Below are positions 16,363-23,908 of a DNA stretch of 64,000 nucleotides, in pieces. The translations under genes and the position numbers were made by a program. The stretch spans positions 243,501-307,500 of the forward strand of contig NZ_AQQZ01000002.1 of assembly GCF_001205715.1 (NCBI RefSeq), written 5' to 3'. Source of the stretch: Pseudaestuariivita atlantica. GTDB lineage: Bacteria > Pseudomonadota > Alphaproteobacteria > Rhodobacterales > Rhodobacteraceae. Positions within the stretch are counted from its first letter, which is position 1. The number at the start of each line of letters is the position of its first letter. The notes beneath the pieces were generated by a model. It saw only the letters and a list, made by a program, of their open reading frames with translations, was not told the DNA's origin and made no database searches.

Positions 16363-17663
16363 GCGACCCTGTCAAATTCAGCATGCGCGGCCCGATGATC
16401 CTGGGTGTCCTGTCGCTGGCGATCCTTGTCGGCGGGTTCGGGTACTGGGCGGCGACGGCCAATATCTCGGGCGCGATCATCGCCAGCGGGCAGATCGAGG
16501 TCGACCAGAACCGGCAGGTGGTGCAGCACCCCGATGGCGGTGTGGTCGAGGATATCCTCGTCGACGAGGGCGACGTGGTAGAGGCGGGCGACGTGCTGAT
16601 CCGGCTGGACCCGGTGCGCCTGCAATCGCAGCTGGCCATCGTCGAGGGCCAGTATTTCGAGGCCGTGGCGCGGCGCAGCCGGCTGGTGGCCGAGCGCGAC
16701 GAGAAAGACGTGATCGACTGGGCCCCGGTGCTGCTGGAACGCGCGGCCACCGATCCCGAGGTCGCCGACTTGCGGGACGGGCAGGAGCGCCTGTTCCGGG
16801 CGCGGGCGGTGTCCATCGCGCGCGAGATCGAGCAGCTGGGCAAGCGACGCGACCAGATCGCCGACCAGGTGCGCGGGATCGAGGCGCAGCAGGAGGCGCT
16901 GGCGACGCAGCTGGAGCTGATCGGCGAGGAACTGGCGAACCAGCAGGACCTGCTGGACCGCGGGCTTGCCCAGGCGAGCCGGGTTCTGGGGCTGCAGCGC
17001 GAACAGGCGCGGCTGTCGGGCACGGTGGGCGAACTGACGGCGCAGGGCGCGCAGGCGGCGGGCCGGATCACCGAGCTGGACCTTGAAATCCTGAAACTGG
17101 AGGAGCGCCGCCGCGAGGAGGCGATCACAGAGCTGCGCGACCTGCAATCGCGCGAGCGCGAATTCGCCGAGCAGCGCCGCGCGCTGATCGACCAGTTGCA
17201 GCGTCTGGACATCACGGCACCTGTGTCGGGCATCGTCTATGGCCTGGAGGTCTTTGCCAAGCGCGCGGTGGTGCGCCCGGCGGAGCCCGTCCTTTACATC
17301 GTGCCGCAGGATCGCCCGCTGGTGATCGCGGCGCAGGTGGAGACGATCCATATCGACCAGCTGTTCATGGACCAGACGGTGTCGTTGCGCTTCGCCGCTC
17401 TCGACCAGCGCACGACGCCGGAACTGTTCGGGCGGGTGACGCAGATCTCGGCCGATGCCTTTTCCGACGAGACGACGGGCGCGTCCTATTACCGCGCGGA
17501 AATCGTGCTGTCGGAAGGCGAGCAGGACCGCCTGCCCGCCGGGGCGACGCTGATCCCCGGCATGCCGGTGGAGGCCTTCATCCGCACCGACGACCGCACC
17601 CCGCTGGCCTACCTCGTGAAGCCGATGGCGGATTACTTCGCCCGCGCCTTCCGCGAAAGCTGA
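16359..17663 (+). CDS. HlyD/PrtE-family membrane fusion protein of type I secretion
   Basis: Encodes 434 residues. One membrane helix near the N-terminus (PMILGVLSLAILVGGFGYWAA), then the first lipoyl half (GQIEVDQNRQVVQHPDGGVVEDILVDEGD), a long coiled coil of about 180 residues rich in Glu, Gln and Arg, the second lipoyl half (LDITAPVSGIVYGLEV) and a beta-barrel domain. It bridges the ABC transporter to an outer-membrane TolC channel. Overlaps the ABC gene by 4 bases. Confidence 0.9.
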   Translation: MSDPVKFSMRGPMILGVLSLAILVGGFGYWAATANISGAIIASGQIEVDQNRQVVQHPDGGVVEDILVDEGDVVEAGDVLIRLDPVRLQSQLAIVEGQYFEAVARRSRLVAERDEKDVIDWAPVLLERAATDPEVADLRDGQERLFRARAVSIAREIEQLGKRRDQIADQVRGIEAQQEALATQLELIGEELANQQDLLDRGLAQASRVLGLQREQARLSGTVGELTAQGAQAAGRITELDLEILKLEERRREEAITELRDLQSREREFAEQRRALIDQLQRLDITAPVSGIVYGLEVFAKRAVVRPAEPVLYIVPQDRPLVIAAQVETIHIDQLFMDQTVSLRFAALDQRTTPELFGRVTQISADAFSDETTGASYYRAEIVLSEGEQDRLPAGATLIPGMPVEAFIRTDDRTPLAYLVKPMADYFARAFRES

Positions 17664-17800
17664 CCTGACCGCGCGGATTGGGCTGGCGCCCACGCATGGC
17701 GTCGTGACCCCCCCGGCCCCCTCGGGGGGTGCGCACGTGGCGGGGCCTGTCCGGTTCGATCGGGTGGGGGAGCGGGTTGCGGGGGCGGGAGCCTCCGGCG

Positions 17801-17824
17801 GACATATTTGCAAAGAGAAGAAGC
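17801..17824. repeat. 24-bp element, copy A (inverted copy at 40087)
   Basis: Bases 17801-17824 are the exact reverse complement of 40087-40110. The element starts GACATATTTGC and ends AGAAGAAGC, and follows a GC-rich hairpin-like block (GGGAGCCTCCGGCGG). It lies in the 228-base gap between the HlyD gene and the RidA gene. I see no coding sequence in that gap. Confidence 0.85.
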
Positions 17825-17891
17825 CGGAATGGGCTTGCGCTGGCGGGTGGGGCGCGTAGCGTTGCGGCGCGGCTTGAATGGAGGGTACGAG

Positions 17892-18362
17892 ATGGTCGAC
17901 GTGGTGGCGAAACTTGCGGAGATGGGGCTGGAGTTGCCCAATGCGTCGGCGCCGGCGGCGAATTACGTGCCGTTCGTGCAGGTGGGCGGCACGCTGTACG
18001 TGTCGGGGCAGATCTCGCTTGCGGCGGACGGGTCGAAGATCATCGGCAAGGTGGGCGCGGACCTGTCTCCCGAGGAGGGAGCCGAGGCGGCGCGGCGTTG
18101 CGGGTTGAACCTGCTGGCGCAGGTGAGTGCGGCGATCGGGGGTGACTGGTCGCGGTTCCGGCGCGCGGTGAAGCTGACGGGGTTCGTCAATTCGACGCCG
18201 GATTTCGAGGGCCAGCCGGCGGTCATCAACGGCTGTTCGGACCTGATGGTCGACGTGCTGGGCGATGCCGGGCGGCATGCGAGGTCGGCGGTGTCGGCGG
18301 GAGCCTTGCCGCTGGGCGTGGCGGTCGAGATCGAGGGGATTTTCGAGATCGATGCTGCCTGA
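17892..18362 (+). CDS. RidA/YjgF-family protein
   Basis: Encodes 156 residues from the ATG at 17892, preceded by GGAGG. Blocks typical of the longer RidA subgroup: YVPFVQVGGTLYVSGQIS, GEEGAEAARRCGLNLLAQ-like helix, and VKLTGFVNSTPDF followed by GRHARSAVSAGALPLGVAVEIEGIF, where the arginine and final glutamate line the active cleft. Canonical RidA deaminates reactive enamine/imine intermediates from PLP enzymes. The next gene overlaps by 11 bases. Confidence 0.88.
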   Translation: MVDVVAKLAEMGLELPNASAPAANYVPFVQVGGTLYVSGQISLAADGSKIIGKVGADLSPEEGAEAARRCGLNLLAQVSAAIGGDWSRFRRAVKLTGFVNSTPDFEGQPAVINGCSDLMVDVLGDAGRHARSAVSAGALPLGVAVEIEGIFEIDAA

Positions 18363-19101
18363 GGCGTTCCTGCGCCGCCCGATCGCGCATCGGGCCCTGC
18401 ATGACGTGGCGCATGGGCGGCCCGAGAACAGCCGCGCGGCGATCCGTGCGGCGGTGGCGGCGGGATACGGGATCGAGATCGATCTGCAGCCCTCGTCCGA
18501 CGGCGTGCCGATGGTGTTTCACGATTACGACATGGCGCGGTTGACCGGGCAGGCCGGGGCGGTTGCGGCGGTGCCCGTGGACGAGCTTGCCGGGCGGCGA
18601 CTGCTTGGTGGTGACGAGGGTGTGCCGACGCTGGCAGAGGTGCTGGAGATCGTCGGTGGCGCGGTGCCCCTGGTGATCGAGGTGAAGGACCAGGACGGAG
18701 CGCTGGGGCCGGGCGTGGGCCGGCTGGAGCGCGCGGCGGCGGATCTGTTGCGCGGCTATGAAGGGCCGGTGGCGGTGATGTCGTTCAACCCGCACAGCGT
18801 GGAGGTTCTGGCCGAGGCCTTGCCGGACGTGCCGAGGGGGCTTGTGACCTGCGACTGGGCGGCGAAGGACTGGCCGCTGGTGCCGGAGGCGCGCAGGCAG
18901 GCCCTGCGTGCCATTCCCGACGTGGAGCGGCTGGGCTGCGATTTCATCAGCCATGACGTGCGGGACCTTCAGGCGCCGAGGGTCGCGGAGGTGAAGGCAG
19001 GGGGCCGCAGCATCCTGTGCTGGACCGTGCGGTCACCCGAGGCGGAGCGGGAGGCGCGCAAGGTGGCCGACCAGGTCACCTTCGAGGGTTACCTCGCTTG
19101 A
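18352..19101 (+). CDS. glycerophosphodiester phosphodiesterase
   Basis: Encodes 249 residues. The GDPD barrel is recognised by the N-terminal AHRALHDVAHGRPENS (catalytic HR and ENS), EIDLQPSSDGVPMVFHDYDMARLTG (metal-binding E-x-D and catalytic H) and late LVIEVKD and LCWTVRSPEA. It hydrolyses glycerophosphodiesters from phospholipid turnover to glycerol 3-phosphate. With no signal peptide it is probably cytoplasmic. Its start lies inside the end of the RidA gene. Confidence 0.9.
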   Translation: MLPEAFLRRPIAHRALHDVAHGRPENSRAAIRAAVAAGYGIEIDLQPSSDGVPMVFHDYDMARLTGQAGAVAAVPVDELAGRRLLGGDEGVPTLAEVLEIVGGAVPLVIEVKDQDGALGPGVGRLERAAADLLRGYEGPVAVMSFNPHSVEVLAEALPDVPRGLVTCDWAAKDWPLVPEARRQALRAIPDVERLGCDFISHDVRDLQAPRVAEVKAGGRSILCWTVRSPEAEREARKVADQVTFEGYLA

Positions 19102-19145
19102 ACCCGCGAGCGTGAGCGCCATCTGTCCCTGCATGAGGCGTTGCG

Positions 19146-20336
19146 ATGGATGATGACCGGACCATAGCGATCGAGGTGCTGGGCGGGATGGATGCCATCC
19201 CGGAGGCGGAGTGGGATGCCTGCGCCTGTCCCGAGGCGGCGGATGGCGGTGCGCCGAATGATCCGTTCACCACGCACCGGTTCCTGCATGCGCTGGAAGC
19301 GTCGGGATCGGTCGGGTCCGGCACCGGCTGGCAGCCGCGTCACCTTGTGGCGCGGATGGGGGGCGAGGCGGTGGCCGTGGCGCCGCTGTATGCCAAGAGC
19401 CATTCGATGGGCGAGTATATCTTCGACCATTCCTGGGCCCATGCCTATGAAAACGCGGGCGGGGCATATTACCCCAAGCTGCAGCAGGCGGTGCCGTTCA
19501 CGCCCGCCACGGGGCGGAGGTTCCTCACCCGGCCGGGGTTCGAGGCGGCGGGGTTGAGCGCGCTGGTGCAGGGCGCGGTACAGCTGGCGGCGGAGAACGA
19601 GGTGTCGTCGCTGCACGTCACTTTCTGCACCGAGGCGGAGGCCATCGCGGGCGAGAAGATCGGCCTGCTGCGCCGGGCGAGCCAGCAGTTTCACTGGGTC
19701 AATGACGGCTACGCGACGTTCGACGATTTCCTCGCCGCGCTGAACTCCCGCAAGCGCAAGACGATCCGCAAGGAACGCCGGGTGGCGCAGGCCTTTGGCG
19801 GCGAGATCGCGACGCTCACCGGCGATGACATCCGCCCGCATCACTGGGATGCCTTCTGGCGGTTCTACACCGATACCGGGGCGCGGAAGTGGGGCTCTCC
19901 CTACCTGACGCGGGAGTTCTTCGACATCGCGCAGGACACGCTCAGGGGCGACATGGCGCTGGTCATGGCCTCGCGCGATGGACGGGACGTGGCGGGGGCG
20001 CTGAACTTCATCGGGCGCGAGACGCTTTATGGCCGCTACTGGGGCTGTGTCGAGGATCACCCCTGCCTGCATTTCGAAGCGTGTTATTACCGGGCCATCG
20101 ACTATGCCATCGCGCAGGGGCTCGGCCGGGTCGAGGCGGGGGCGCAGGGAACGCACAAGCTGGCACGGGGTTACATGCCTGTGACCACGCATTCGCTGCA
20201 CTGGATCCGGGATGCCGGGTTCCGGGACGCGGTGGCGCGGTACCTGGAGGCCGAACGGGCCGCCGTGGAAGATGAAAACACCGACCTTGCGGCGTTCGGA
20301 CCGTTCCGCAAGGTCCAGGTCGAGGAAGACGAATGA
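19146..20336 (+). CDS. COG3146 FemAB/GNAT-fold acyltransferase-like protein
   Basis: Encodes 396 residues. Conserved blocks of the family often labelled peptidoglycan biosynthesis/recognition protein are present: [27 protein letters not shown]-equivalent [20 protein letters not shown]-type segment, [33 protein letters not shown], and [18 protein letters not shown] with [14 protein letters not shown]. The double GNAT fold resembles FemX enzymes that use aminoacyl-tRNA, but the substrate of this bacterial family is not established. It overlaps phhB by 4 bases. Confidence 0.85.
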   Translation: MDDDRTIAIEVLGGMDAIPEAEWDACACPEAADGGAPNDPFTTHRFLHALEASGSVGSGTGWQPRHLVARMGGEAVAVAPLYAKSHSMGEYIFDHSWAHAYENAGGAYYPKLQQAVPFTPATGRRFLTRPGFEAAGLSALVQGAVQLAAENEVSSLHVTFCTEAEAIAGEKIGLLRRASQQFHWVNDGYATFDDFLAALNSRKRKTIRKERRVAQAFGGEIATLTGDDIRPHHWDAFWRFYTDTGARKWGSPYLTREFFDIAQDTLRGDMALVMASRDGRDVAGALNFIGRETLYGRYWGCVEDHPCLHFEACYYRAIDYAIAQGLGRVEAGAQGTHKLARGYMPVTTHSLHWIRDAGFRDAVARYLEAERAAVEDENTDLAAFGPFRKVQVEEDE

Positions 20337-20626
20337 CCAGACTGGAAGACGCGGCGCGCGCCGACGCGCTGGCATGGGCCGAAGCGCGGGGATGGGCGCA
20401 TGACGGCGAACGGGACGCGATCACCAAGACGTTCAGGTTCAAGGATTTCGCGCAGGCCTTCGGCTGGATGACGCGGATCGCCATCGTGGCCGACAAGATG
20501 GATCATCACCCCGAATGGGCCAATGTCTACAACCGGGTCGAGGTGACGCTGGTCACCCATGACGCCAACGGGCTGACCGAACTGGACATGACCCTTGCCC
20601 GCGCCATGGAGGACGCGGCGGCATGA
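20333..20626 (+). CDS. phhB: pterin-4a-carbinolamine dehydratase
   Basis: Encodes 97 residues. The active-site signature is complete: [17 protein letters not shown] followed by [11 protein letters not shown], with the tandem histidines and the later histidine that dehydrate 4a-hydroxytetrahydropterin. The enzyme recycles the pterin cofactor of aromatic amino-acid hydroxylases. No hydroxylase is encoded nearby; the family is also known to stand alone in operons of other function. It overlaps both neighbours by 4 bases. Confidence 0.93.
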   Translation: MTRLEDAARADALAWAEARGWAHDGERDAITKTFRFKDFAQAFGWMTRIAIVADKMDHHPEWANVYNRVEVTLVTHDANGLTELDMTLARAMEDAAA

Positions 20627-21468
20627 TCGAACAGCTTTTGCAGACGGAGGTGTGGCAGGGCCGCACCGTTGGAGACATCGTGTCGGTCGAGTTCCTCGCG
20701 CAGGTGCTGGGATCGGTGCTTGCCGCCATCGTGATCCTGATCGCGGGGTTCATCATCGCGGGCTGGGTGTCGCGGCGGATCATGCGCATCGCGCACCGGC
20801 ATCCGCAGATGGACGACACGCTGTTTGATTTCCTTGCCAACATCGCGCGCTACGCGATCATCGGCTTTGCCTTCCTGTTCGTGCTGAACACCTTCGGGGT
20901 GCAGACGACGTCCGTCGTGGCGGTGATCGGTGCGGCGGGCCTGGCCATCGGCCTTGCCCTTCAGGGCACGCTGTCGAACGTGGCGGCGGGGGTGATGCTG
21001 ATCTTCTTCCGGCCGATCCGGCAGGGCGATTTCGTCGAGGTCAACGGGCAGATGGGCACCGTGAAGGCCATCACGCTCAACTTCACCGAGCTCGCCTCGG
21101 TCGGGAACGTGCAGATCATCATTCCCAACAGCGAGGTCTGGGGAAACACGATCACCAACTACTCGACCTATCCGACACGGCGCGCGGAATGGACCTTCGG
21201 GGTCGGTTACGGCGCCAACCTGGCCGAGGCGGAGCGGATCATCCGCGACACGATCCTTGGCGATCCGCGGTCGAAAAGCGATCCCGCGCCGTTCATCCAG
21301 GTCAACAACCTGGGCGATTCGTCGGTGGATTTCCTCGTGCGGGTCTGGGTGGATGCGTCGGATTACTTCGCCTACCAGGCGGACATGAAGCGCGCGGTGA
21401 AAGAGGCGCTGGATGCCGGCGGGATCGACATCCCGTTCCCCACGCGCACGCTTGTGCAGGCGGGGTGA
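20623..21468 (+). CDS. small-conductance mechanosensitive channel (MscS family)
   Basis: Encodes 281 residues. Three membrane helices are visible, the third being the pore helix [21 protein letters not shown] with alternating Gly/Ala, followed by the beta domain [13 protein letters not shown] and [15 protein letters not shown], and a C-terminal alpha/beta cage domain. This is the size of E. coli MscS (286). It opens under membrane tension to release solutes on hypo-osmotic shock. Last gene of the run that starts with RidA. Confidence 0.93.
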   Translation: MIEQLLQTEVWQGRTVGDIVSVEFLAQVLGSVLAAIVILIAGFIIAGWVSRRIMRIAHRHPQMDDTLFDFLANIARYAIIGFAFLFVLNTFGVQTTSVVAVIGAAGLAIGLALQGTLSNVAAGVMLIFFRPIRQGDFVEVNGQMGTVKAITLNFTELASVGNVQIIIPNSEVWGNTITNYSTYPTRRAEWTFGVGYGANLAEAERIIRDTILGDPRSKSDPAPFIQVNNLGDSSVDFLVRVWVDASDYFAYQADMKRAVKEALDAGGIDIPFPTRTLVQAG

Positions 21469-21470
21469 CG

Positions 21471-21556
21471 TAGGTCGGGTGATCTCACCCGGCACCGCCG
21501 GCCATCGCGCACCGCCGGTGCCCCTGCAATCGTAGGGTGGGTGATTTCACCCACCC
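21471..21556. repeat. GGGTGA/TCACCC hairpin repeats between convergent mscS and peroxiredoxin genes
   Basis: Three hairpins in 86 bases: CGGGTGA and TCACCCG arms at 21476-21491, GGCACCG and CGGTGCC arms at 21491-21522, and GGGTGGGTGA and TCACCCACCC arms (10 bp, 2-base centre) at 21535-21556. The first and last are preceded by CGTAGG. The same type of element occurs at 61978-62065. Confidence 0.8.
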
Positions 21557-21568
21557 CCCTTGTCCGGC

Positions 21569-22054
21569 TCACATCGTGGCAAGCAGGGCCTCGCCGCCCG
21601 ACACTTCGCAGGTGCCGGGGCTTTCCTCGACATGCAGGGTGGTGACCTTGCCGTCCTCGACCAGCATCGCGTAGCGCTTGGACCGGGTTATCAGGCCGGC
21701 GGGCGGCGCGTCGAAATCCATGCCGATCGCCTTGGTGAAGCTGCCATCGGCATCGCCCAGCAGGGTCAGGCCGGCATCGGTGGCGCCCGTGGCCTCTCCC
21801 CAGGCCTTCATCACGAAGGGGTCGTTGACGGAGACGCAGATGATCTCGTCCACGCCCTTGGCGTCGAATTCGTCCTTGGTGCGGATGAAGGACGGCACGT
21901 GGGCCGAGTGGCAGGTGGGGGTGAAGGCACCCGGCACGGCGAAGATCACGACCTTGCGGCCTGCGGTCTTCGATCCGAGGTCCACCTGTTCGGGGCCGTT
22001 CTCTCCCATCTTCAGAAGCGTTGCAGCGGGAAGCGTGTCGCCTTGAGCAATCAT
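21569..22054 (-). CDS. peroxiredoxin of the Prx5/AhpE-like type
   Basis: Encodes 161 residues. The peroxidatic cysteine is Cys48 in PGAFTPTCHSAHVPSF, the T-x-x-C signature of the Prx5 group, with the partner threonine and an arginine further on (ITRSKRYAMLVEDG). A second cysteine near the end (PGTCEVS) may be the resolving residue. The enzyme reduces hydrogen peroxide and alkyl peroxides, probably with glutathione or thioredoxin. Divergent from the FAD reductase gene, 79 bases apart. Confidence 0.92.
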   Translation of the reverse strand: MIAQGDTLPAATLLKMGENGPEQVDLGSKTAGRKVVIFAVPGAFTPTCHSAHVPSFIRTKDEFDAKGVDEIICVSVNDPFVMKAWGEATGATDAGLTLLGDADGSFTKAIGMDFDAPPAGLITRSKRYAMLVEDGKVTTLHVEESPGTCEVSGGEALLATM

Positions 22055-22133
22055 TCGTGTCGTCCTTCGACCGGTTGGGTTTCGTCTGCGGCTGATATAA
22101 TCGGGAGACGGGCAAAGGCCAACGAGGACGAGT

Positions 22134-23342
22134 ATGGCGCATTTCATCGTAGTGGGCGGCGGGCAGGCCGGGGCATCCCTGGTCGCGCGGCTGCGCAAGG
22201 ACGGGTTCGACGGCGAGGTCACGCTGGTCTGCGAAGAGCCGGTCCCGCCCTACCAGCGCCCGCCGCTGAGCAAGGGCTACCTGCTGGGCGACATGGCGCT
22301 GGAGAGGCTGTTCCTGCGACCCGAAAGCTTTTACGCCGACCAGTCGATCACCCTGAAGACCGGCGCGCGCGTGGACGCGATCGACGCTGAGGCGCAGACC
22401 GTGACCGTGGGCGGCGAGGTGCTGCATTACGACCAGTTGGCGCTGACCACGGGATCGGTGCCGCGCCGCCTGCCCGCCGCCATCGGCGGTGACCTTGGCG
22501 GGGTGCACGTGGTGCGCACGCTGGCGGACGTCGACGCCATGGAGCCCCAGGTGCGCGAGGGCGCGCGGGTCCTGATCGTGGGCGGCGGCTATATCGGCCT
22601 GGAGGCGGCGGCGGTCTGCGCCAAGCGCGGCCTCGCCGTGACGCTGGTCGAAATGGCCGACCGAATCCTTGGCCGCGTCGCCGCGCCCGAGACATCGGAT
22701 TATTTCCGCGCCCTGCATACCAGCCATGGCGTCGACATCCGCGAAGGCACGGGGCTCGACCGGCTAGACGGCGACGACCGGGTGCGCGCGGCCCACCTGA
22801 CGGACGGCACGCGGCTGGAGGTCGATTTCGTGATCGTCGGCGTCGGCATCGCACCCGCGACCGCGCTGGCCGAGGCGGCGGGGCTTGCCATCAAGAACGG
22901 CATCCGCACCGACCTGCACGGGCGCACGTCGGACGCAAATATCTGGGCGGCGGGCGATTGCGCCTCGCTGCCGTTCCGGGGCCAGCGCATCCGGCTGGAA
23001 TCGGTGCAGAACGCCATCGACCAGGCCGAGGTGGTGGCGCAGAACATGATGGGCGCGGGCATCGATTACGTGCCACAGCCGTGGTTCTGGTCGGACCAGT
23101 ACGACACCAAGCTGCAGATCGCCGGGCTGAACACCGGCTATGACCGGATCGTGACGCGGCAGGGAGAAGGCGATGCCGTGTCCTTCTGGTACTACCACGG
23201 GCTGACGCTGCTGGCGGTGGACGCGATGAACGATCCGCGCGGCTACATGATCGGCAAGCGGCTGATCGAGGCGGGCCGCTCGCCCGCGCCCGACACCATC
23301 GCCGACCCCGACACCGACCTGAAGGCACTTTTGCGCGCGTGA
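22134..23342 (+). CDS. FAD/NAD(P)-dependent ferredoxin or rubredoxin reductase-like oxidoreductase
   Basis: Encodes 402 residues. An FAD-binding Rossmann motif opens the protein (VGGGQAGASLVARLR), followed by PYQRPPLSKGYL, the NAD(P)H Rossmann motif VGGGYIGLEAAAVCAKRG near residue 150, and AAGDCAS near 280, all typical of putidaredoxin/rubredoxin reductases. The C-terminal reductase domain is present. No ferredoxin or P450 gene adjoins it, so the electron acceptor is unknown. The stop overlaps the next start (GTGA). Confidence 0.87.
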   Translation: MAHFIVVGGGQAGASLVARLRKDGFDGEVTLVCEEPVPPYQRPPLSKGYLLGDMALERLFLRPESFYADQSITLKTGARVDAIDAEAQTVTVGGEVLHYDQLALTTGSVPRRLPAAIGGDLGGVHVVRTLADVDAMEPQVREGARVLIVGGGYIGLEAAAVCAKRGLAVTLVEMADRILGRVAAPETSDYFRALHTSHGVDIREGTGLDRLDGDDRVRAAHLTDGTRLEVDFVIVGVGIAPATALAEAAGLAIKNGIRTDLHGRTSDANIWAAGDCASLPFRGQRIRLESVQNAIDQAEVVAQNMMGAGIDYVPQPWFWSDQYDTKLQIAGLNTGYDRIVTRQGEGDAVSFWYYHGLTLLAVDAMNDPRGYMIGKRLIEAGRSPAPDTIADPDTDLKALLRA

Positions 23343-23905
23343 GGATCGTCGGCGGAGAGCTGGGTGGCAGGCGGCTGGCGGCGCTGGGCAAAGGCGACGC
23401 CAAGGCGGCGCTGCGCCCCACCACCGACCGCCTGCGCGAAGCCCTGTTCAACGTGCTGGAAGGCGGGCGTTACGGCGATCCGGTGACGGGTGCGCGGGTG
23501 CTCGATCTCTTCGCGGGGACCGGGGCGCTGGGGCTGGAGGCGCTGAGCCGCGGCGCGGCTGAGGCGGTGTTCGTCGAAAGCGGACGCGTGGGGCAGGGCC
23601 TGATCCGCGACAATATCCGCGCGCTGGGTCTGGGCGGCCGCGCCCGGCTGATTGCCCGCGACGCGACACGGCCGGGCCACTCATCCGGCCTGATGGCCGG
23701 CCTCGTTTTTCTTGACCCGCCCTATGGCCGCGATCTTGGCGCGCGTGCGCTTGCCGCCGCCGCTTGGGGCGGCTGGCTCGCCGAGGATGCGCTGATCGTC
23801 TGGGAAGAGGCCGCGCCGATGGACCCGCCCGAGGGGTTCGAGACGCTGGAAGAGCGCCGCTATGGCGGGACGGTCTTTACCCTGATGCGGTGGGGCGGCG
23901 CGTAG
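23339..23905 (+). CDS. rsmD: 16S rRNA (guanine(966)-N(2))-methyltransferase
   Basis: Encodes 188 residues from a GTG that overlaps the previous stop. RsmD marks are the N-terminal RIVGGELGGRRL and RPTTDRLREALFNVL, the SAM-binding VLDLFAGTGALGLEALSRGA, and the catalytic FLDPPYGRDLG (D-P-P-Y). It methylates G966 of 16S rRNA in the assembled 30S subunit. Converges with the penicillin-binding protein gene with 3 bases between stops. Confidence 0.92.
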   Translation: MRIVGGELGGRRLAALGKGDAKAALRPTTDRLREALFNVLEGGRYGDPVTGARVLDLFAGTGALGLEALSRGAAEAVFVESGRVGQGLIRDNIRALGLGGRARLIARDATRPGHSSGLMAGLVFLDPPYGRDLGARALAAAAWGGWLAEDALIVWEEAAPMDPPEGFETLEERRYGGTVFTLMRWGGA

Positions 23906-23908
23906 CCG

